This document shows positions 33,586-38,116 of a stretch of 38,116 nucleotides of DNA, one piece after another (within the stretch, counting starts at the first letter, position 1; each line of letters starts with the position of its first letter). The notes beneath the pieces are model-generated. The model ran no database searches and had not been told where the DNA came from. It saw only the letters and a list, made by a program, of their open reading frames with translations. Source of the stretch: an uncultured Flavobacteriaceae bacterium (lineage in GTDB: Bacteria; Bacteroidota; Bacteroidia; Flavobacteriales; Flavobacteriaceae). The DNA is taken from contig CALIIC010000174.1 in assembly GCA_938020445.1 (NCBI GenBank), forward strand, positions 1 through 38,116, written 5' to 3'. The position numbers and the translations under genes were made by a program.

Positions 33586-33613
33586 AAAACCGGTGGGAGC
33601 ACCGGTTTTTTTT
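33586..33613 (+). terminator. Terminator in the DUF4197-AraC intergenic region
   Basis: AAAACCGGT (33586-33594) and ACCGGTTTT (33601-33609) form a perfect stem with a GGGAGC loop and a T-run. It is preceded by two TTGAGTTAGT-like repeats at about 33554-33580. The gene-free stretch 33422-33785 otherwise holds only an ATCA-rich repeat at about 33753-33780, next to the AraC start. Confidence 0.8.
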
Positions 33614-33785
33614 ATGCATTTTCGCCATCTGTTTGATAATCAGTATTCTGATTTCCTGTTAAATAAAGGTAACTTCTTATCGGGACTTACCATTTTAAGA
33701 GTTTTTTTTGAATTTGTTGTGAAATTTTAACTAATTTCAAGTGTGCTAATTCATCATCATCAATCAATCATCAATCATCACATCC

Positions 33786-35315
33786 ATGAGACAGATAGGG
33801 TTACAACTCTTATTGCTTCTGTTCTCTTCAATTTATCTATACTCTATCCCCCCGATAGACATTGCGGAGAATTATTATTTTGTAAGTCCGACATTTGAAA
33901 ATGAATCGGATTTACTGAAGCGTGCGAACGAACTTTACATACAAGGTAAGTATGAGCAGGCCATCGATGCCTACACCAATTTGGTGGAAACAAACCAAAC
34001 GCCTTCGGCCCAACTTTTTAAAAAGCTGGCATTGAGCCATGCGGCACAGCTACAGGCCGAAAAATCCACACAGTATATTGAGGAATCACTTTTAACCACC
34101 TTCAACGCCAACATTTTAATGGATAGCGGCTTTGATTCCATTCGCAATACCCCATCGTTTGTAGCGCTCGAAGAAAAATACACGCCCAACTTCACCGTTT
34201 GGTCCTTCATGTATCTTTATGTGGCACTCATTGGTTTTTATGTTGCCATTATTCTACATTTCAAAAAGAAAATAGATCCTGTTGCCAAAACCTTGATCAG
34301 CGGTTTCATTTTCATCCATTCGTTTTTTATCCTACACATCTGTTTAAACATCACCAATTACCAATATGAGTTTCCCCACTCCTATTTAATGTCTACGGCA
34401 TTCTCATTTAGTTATGGGCCGCTGCTCTATTTTTATTTTAAACGAATTACCCAACAGTACACCCTTAAAAAGAAGGATTTATTACATCTTCTACCGACGG
34501 TAGCTTTGTTGGTTTATCTTCTGCCTATTTACATATTGTCTGGCGACGGGAAGCTCACACTCATGCTGGATAGGGTTACGGGAGGTCTTAATCCCGGGGA
34601 TGCTACATATATGTCGCTGATCGTTGTATTGAAATTTGCCTCTCTGGTCATTTACGGTTATTTGATTCATAAGCTGTATCAAAATGCCAAACTACACAAA
34701 GACCTGAGTACCGTCAATAAAAGATGGCAACGAAATATTTTCTTTATCCATGCAGCTTATATCGCCACATATGGTTTATATGGTGTACTCATCAGCAATC
34801 ACATTGCCTCTGGTTTCTTTTATCACCTACCTATAGCGACCATGTCATTAATGGTGTTGTTCTTAGGGTTTTCGGCAAGCGTTCAGCCAAGTGTCTTTAG
34901 TGGCTTATACTCCTTTGAAAACCATTTGTTTTTTAAATATGAAAAATCGGGCCTTACAAAAAGTCTTTCACAAGAGCTTCGCGAAAATTTAAAGCATCTA
35001 TTCGACGACGAAAAAATATACAAGCAAAATGACATTAGCTTAGAATCTTTGGCAGAAAAGCTAAATACAACAAGGCACAATGCCTCACAGGTCATCAACG
35101 AACAATTTGGAATGAATTTCCACGAATTGGTCAATCGCTATCGCATTGAGGAAGCAAAGTATATTTTAGAACAGGACATTAAAAAGAGTCTCAATATAAT
35201 CGATGTTGCCTATGAAGTAGGTTTCAATAACAAGGTAACATTCAATAAAGCTTTTAAAAAGGATACCCAACTCACCCCAAGCCAATTTCAACGCTCCCGT
35301 TTGCAATTGATGTAA
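33786..35315 (+). CDS. TPR-7TM-AraC membrane transcription factor
   Basis: This 509-residue protein combines a signal-like N-terminus (about 1-20) and a TPR-like segment at 45-110 (ANELYIQGKYEQAIDAYTNL), likely periplasmic. Seven hydrophobic helices follow from about 137 to 365 (for example FMYLYVALIGFYVAIILH, FIFIHSFFILHICL, ATMSLMVLFLGFSASV). A C-terminal AraC HTH pair occupies about 410-505 (SLESLAEKLNTTRHNASQVI; IIDVAYEVGFNNKVTFNKAF). It is a one-piece membrane-bound regulator rather than a two-component hybrid. It faces the susC gene on the same strand, with a repeat-rich region between, so it probably controls that uptake locus. The ligand is not known. Confidence 0.88.
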   Translation: MRQIGLQLLLLLFSSIYLYSIPPIDIAENYYFVSPTFENESDLLKRANELYIQGKYEQAIDAYTNLVETNQTPSAQLFKKLALSHAAQLQAEKSTQYIEESLLTTFNANILMDSGFDSIRNTPSFVALEEKYTPNFTVWSFMYLYVALIGFYVAIILHFKKKIDPVAKTLISGFIFIHSFFILHICLNITNYQYEFPHSYLMSTAFSFSYGPLLYFYFKRITQQYTLKKKDLLHLLPTVALLVYLLPIYILSGDGKLTLMLDRVTGGLNPGDATYMSLIVVLKFASLVIYGYLIHKLYQNAKLHKDLSTVNKRWQRNIFFIHAAYIATYGLYGVLISNHIASGFFYHLPIATMSLMVLFLGFSASVQPSVFSGLYSFENHLFFKYEKSGLTKSLSQELRENLKHLFDDEKIYKQNDISLESLAEKLNTTRHNASQVINEQFGMNFHELVNRYRIEEAKYILEQDIKKSLNIIDVAYEVGFNNKVTFNKAFKKDTQLTPSQFQRSRLQLM

Positions 35316-35370
35316 AATACACGTAAATGTTTATCGGAAAAGGTAAATGTTTATAGGCTTTACCTCTAAA
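35311..35370. repeat. Diverged 60-base direct repeat, copy A, with phased GTAAATGTTTAT
   Basis: It starts TGTAAAATA inside the AraC stop codon region and carries GTAAATGTTTAT twice (35323-35334 and 35343-35354), exactly 20 bases apart. The second is within an imperfect palindrome GGTAAA...TTTACC (35342-35364). Copy B lies at 35831-35890. Confidence 0.6.
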
Positions 35371-35830
35371 ACACGGTTTATATGTTTTCTTTGAATCAGT
35401 AACAACTTAATGTAAAAGGCAGCAGCCCTGAGGTCTTACTCCTGAAAAATATTCTTCTGTCTCATTTTTTAGAGTAATTATTTGAATTAGCTATCAATAC
35501 AACTCAGGGTTGCATTTTACATTTCTTCCTTCCTTATCAATACCTCTTATCAATACCTCTTATCCCACATTTACAAGGCTTTTAAAAGTAAATCGATCAA
35601 GCACAGGTCCCTATAAGCCACTCCCTGTCCAAAGATCTCTTGTAATACTATTCTTCTACCATAGGATGGTGCGCCCATAACCATTGGTTCGTCCATAAAA
35701 ATTGTACCTCATGTACCAGGTATAGCCCAAAAAACTGAAATGGAGCAGAGCACGTAATTGGGACAATCAAAAAAATGCATGAATCAAAATAGCGTGTTGT
35801 TAAGGGCATTCACGCCCTTTAACATAAAAG
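35371..35830. other. Gene-free segment between the two repeat copies
   Basis: No supported ORF in these 460 bases. It holds a 13-base tandem repeat at 35533-35564 and a hairpin GTTAAGGGC/GCCCTTTAAC at 35799-35823 with one bulged base and no T-run. The hairpin abuts copy B of the diverged repeat. Confidence 0.55.
35533..35564. repeat. 13-base tandem repeat (2.5 copies)
   Basis: CTTATCAATACCT at 35533-35545 and 35546-35558, then CTTATC at 35559-35564, exact copies. It is a possible slippage site with no coding role seen. Confidence 0.8.
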
Positions 35831-35890
35831 TGTAAAATAGAGGGAAAGAATCATCGGAAGGGTAAACGTTTATAAGGATTTCCCTATAAA
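35831..35890. repeat. Diverged direct repeat, copy B, before susC
   Basis: It begins TGTAAAATAG, then CATCGGAAGGGTAAACGTTTA, continuing TAAGGATTTCCC. It aligns with copy A over about 60 bases, with a 519-520-base offset. It keeps GTAAACGTTTAT (35862-35873), the single-base variant of the motif in copy A. Confidence 0.6.
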
Positions 35891-35940
35891 ATGTTAAGAG
35901 ACTGTTACTTTGACGTGAATGACTAGTTAAAATGTTAAGA
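35888..35940. repeat. AAAATGTTAAGA direct repeat, 41-base period
   Basis: AAAATGTTAAGA occurs at 35888-35899 and 35929-35940, so the copies are 41 bases apart, close to four turns of DNA. Both lie 160-210 bases ahead of the susC start. Confidence 0.6.
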
Positions 35941-36011
35941 TAGCTCTAAAGGATAATTTACTCTAAAGTTTACAAAATCAATCTTCAATTTGGTAATCGA
36001 GTATGTCGTTG

Positions 36012-36034
36012 AACAAACACGCTGGTTTGTTTTA
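36012..36034 (+). promoter_or_regulatory. Hairpin with T-run in the susC leader region
   Basis: AACAAAC (36012-36018) pairs with GTTTGTT (36025-36031), followed by TTTAGG. It lies 62 bases before the susC ATG and could act as an attenuator or a weak terminator. No protein or RNA partner is known. Confidence 0.35.
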
Positions 36035-36095
36035 GGATGCTGCTTCACACAAAGACTTTTGTTCGTTCAAAACTAACTTATTAAAATTTTAACGT

Positions 36096-38116
36096 ATGAA
36101 AAAAAAATGCAATTGGTTGTGTATGTTGCTTCTCCTAGGAGTTTCAATGGCATTTGCACAAGAAAAAACAGTATCCGGTACGGTCACCGACCAGGACGGT
36201 ATACCATTGCCGGGGGTAAACATTTTAGTGAAGAACACTACGAACGGCATACAAACGGACTTTGATGGTAACTATTCCATTCAAGTTTCGGAAGGCCAGG
36301 TTTTGGTCTTCTCCTATTTAGGACAAAAGACTACCGAAGTAACGGTGGGTTCCAGCAGTCAAATGAATGTTCAAATGGAGGAAGATTCACAGGCCCTAGA
36401 GGAAGTAGTGGTCACTGCTGTCGGAATTGTTCGGGAAAAGAGATCGCTGGGATATGCGGTCACCACGGTTGAATCGGATTTGGTCGAGGCCAGACCGGAA
36501 GCCGATATTGCCCGGGTCCTAAGTGGCAAGGTCGCAGGGGTCAACATAACAGCGAACAACGGTCTGTCAGGTTCGGGAACCAATATTATTATTCGTGGGT
36601 TTTCTTCGGCGACACAATCAAACCAACCTTTGTTCATCGTAGATGGGATTCCGTTCGATAGTGGCACCAACACCCAATCGAACTTTCTTGATGGGAACAC
36701 AGAATCAAGTCGTTTCTTAGATCTTGATCCAAATGCGATTAAAAGTGTTAGTGTCCTAAAAGGATTGAGCGCGACCGTATTATACGGTAACCGTGGTAGA
36801 AATGGGGTAATCCTCATTACTACAAAAGGATCAAGTACAGGTGAAGCTCCAAGCAAAACGGAGGTAAGCATTACCCAATCGGTATTTCAATCGCAGGCCA
36901 TTCTACCGAATTATCAAGATAACTATGGTGGTGGTTTTCACCAAGGGTTTGGATACTTCTTTAGTAACTGGGGCCCTCGTTTCGACAGAACCGATAATGA
37001 TGGTATTGCAAACGCGGGACAGTTCCAAGGAAATGGTGCCGGCGGTGTGGCAATCTTAAGACATCCGCACAATTTTATCGGAGATCCCACCCTTGTTGCA
37101 GGCTTTGAAGATCTTTTAGATGATCCTTACCCTTATAAGCCATATAATGGTGTAGAAGAGTTTTTTAGAACAGGATACGTATATAGTACCTCTGTAAATT
37201 TAAGAGGTGGTTCTGAAAAGGTAAGCTTTAATGCCAACTATGGGCGTACGGAAGATATCGGGTTTACGCCTGGGAATGATCTTGTTCGAAACAACTTTAG
37301 CCTGGGTGGTAATGCACGATTGTCAAATAAACTTACAGTGGGGGGTGTTTTCAACTTCTCAAGAACAGGTTTTCGATCTCCGCCAAATGCAGTTAGTACC
37401 GGTAGTGGTGCCGCCTTTAGCGGTGGTGCTATATTCGGAGATATTTTGTATACCCCCCGTAGTGTAGACCTTACCAACCTTCCCTTTCAGGCAGCAGATG
37501 GTAGAAGTGTCTACTATAGAGCAGGAAATGATATTCAAAACCCATATTGGACGGTTGCCAATTCAAAAACAAGTCAAAATACAGATCGCTTTATAGGAAA
37601 CATGTCGCTTAGTTATGAACTGAATGACTGGATGAACCTATCGTACAAATATGGACTTGATACCTATACGGAGCTTAACTCCTATGGGCAAAACAGAGGT
37701 GGAGTAGACGGCCCGGTCTTGGGGATTCTACGAACTACCGTTGCTAGAAACAGTATTTCGAACCATGATTTAATTTTAAGTGCAGATAGGGATCTTTCTG
37801 AAAACCTGAACTTGAAAGCCACTTTTGGTTTGAACAGTAGACGAGATACATTCTCTAGGGACGGATTGGAAAGTCAAGGGCAATTGGTTTTTGGTGTATT
37901 GGAACATTTCAATTTCACCACGCCCTCTGCGATCAACTCCTTTTCAGGTGTAAAAATCAATCAAGACTTTGAAGAGAACCTTGTTGGGGTATACTTAGAT
38001 GCTACATTGGGGTACAAAGATTACCTCTATTTAAATGCGGTTGCTAGAAATGACTGGTCATCAACATTGGAAACAGAGAACAACTCTATCCTGTATCCGG
38101 GTGCCAGCCTTTCATT
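36096..38116 (+). CDS. SusC/RagA-family TonB-linked outer-membrane receptor (partial)
   Basis: It starts at ATG 36096 and is open to the window end (673 codons); full-length proteins have about 1000 residues. A signal peptide ends near FAQ (22). The N-terminal carboxypeptidase-D-like domain follows (VSGTVTDQDGIPLPGVNI, about 26-43). The TonB box region is EEVVVTAVG (about 102-110). The plug domain carries NIIIRGFSSATQSNQPLFIV (about 163-182) and VLKGLSATVLYGNRG. SusC proteins pair with SusD lipoproteins to import oligosaccharides or peptides; the SusD gene would lie beyond the edge. The AraC-type regulator upstream is a likely controller. Confidence 0.95.
   Translation, partial: MKKKCNWLCMLLLLGVSMAFAQEKTVSGTVTDQDGIPLPGVNILVKNTTNGIQTDFDGNYSIQVSEGQVLVFSYLGQKTTEVTVGSSSQMNVQMEEDSQALEEVVVTAVGIVREKRSLGYAVTTVESDLVEARPEADIARVLSGKVAGVNITANNGLSGSGTNIIIRGFSSATQSNQPLFIVDGIPFDSGTNTQSNFLDGNTESSRFLDLDPNAIKSVSVLKGLSATVLYGNRGRNGVILITTKGSSTGEAPSKTEVSITQSVFQSQAILPNYQDNYGGGFHQGFGYFFSNWGPRFDRTDNDGIANAGQFQGNGAGGVAILRHPHNFIGDPTLVAGFEDLLDDPYPYKPYNGVEEFFRTGYVYSTSVNLRGGSEKVSFNANYGRTEDIGFTPGNDLVRNNFSLGGNARLSNKLTVGGVFNFSRTGFRSPPNAVSTGSGAAFSGGAIFGDILYTPRSVDLTNLPFQAADGRSVYYRAGNDIQNPYWTVANSKTSQNTDRFIGNMSLSYELNDWMNLSYKYGLDTYTELNSYGQNRGGVDGPVLGILRTTVARNSISNHDLILSADRDLSENLNLKATFGLNSRRDTFSRDGLESQGQLVFGVLEHFNFTTPSAINSFSGVKINQDFEENLVGVYLDATLGYKDYLYLNAVARNDWSSTLETENNSILYPGASLS

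Noticed and set aside
33614..33733. 39-codon ORF upstream of the AraC regulator
   Set aside because: No homology pattern, signal or ribosome site; its frame is AT-rich and looks random.
36371..36871. Minus-strand ORF of 166 codons inside susC
   Set aside because: It is antisense to the clear susC plug domain and has no coding features of its own.
1..38116. CRISPR arrays, tRNA, rRNA, insertion sequences, prophage
   Set aside because: No regular spaced repeats, cloverleaf, rRNA-like or transposase/integrase sequence was seen on either strand.

Overview
The window looks like a chromosomal segment of a marine-type flavobacterium (Bacteroidota, Flavobacteriia). The signs are moderate-to-low GC, a SusC/RagA TonB-linked receptor, a cyclophilin-FKBP fusion, several lipoproteins and β-barrels, few Shine-Dalgarno sites, and repeated matches to the Bacteroidota -7 element TAnnTTTG. 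I see no rRNA, tRNA, CRISPR array, phage or insertion sequence. Most of it reads as stable core genome; the right end enters a polymer-uptake (SusC) locus.

Layout. 1-1000: tail of a cold-shock protein, then three tiny hydrophobic ORFs in a row. 1011-6021 (minus): S8 lipoprotein protease, dual immunophilin PPIase, M28 peptidase and PPK2 kinase. 6218-6904: a secreted protein of unknown function. 6935-12165 (minus): a compact five-gene operon encoding ABC ATPase, ABC permease, MscS channel, outer-membrane β-barrel and a sigma-54 activator without a DNA-binding domain. 12595-14272 (minus): grpE-dnaJ. 14596-16849 (minus): a TIGR01777 epimerase, then a DUF4920 protein with mnmD. 16957-18021: ilvE. 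18375-19133: a bulb-lectin lipoprotein. 19235-20696: a MazG-like hydrolase, two small membrane proteins and a fluoride channel. 20988-23849: a nitrogen unit of P-II, ammonium transporter and porin. 23920-26799: DUF1684 lipoprotein, DJ-1/PfpI lipoprotein and a hydrolase-like protein lacking its serine. 26942-31234 (minus): second MscS channel, alanine/glycine symporter, a 7TM-LuxR regulator and an Lrp/AsnC regulator. 31348-33421: helical-bundle protein, purU and a DUF4197 lipoprotein. 33786-38116: a TPR-7TM-AraC regulator, a 780-base intergenic region with diverged repeats, and the start of susC, which runs off the end.

The most unusual signal is a family of very short single-pass membrane peptides: three at 301-932 and a longer one at 20016-20195. 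They align without gaps from the first residue and share Phe4, Asn15 inside the membrane helix and Ser/Thr22. Other points of interest are two unrelated seven-helix membrane transcription factors, a diverged 60-base repeat with phased GTAAAYGTTTAT motifs before susC, and enzymes with altered active-site motifs. All assignments come from reading the sequence; no database search was run.
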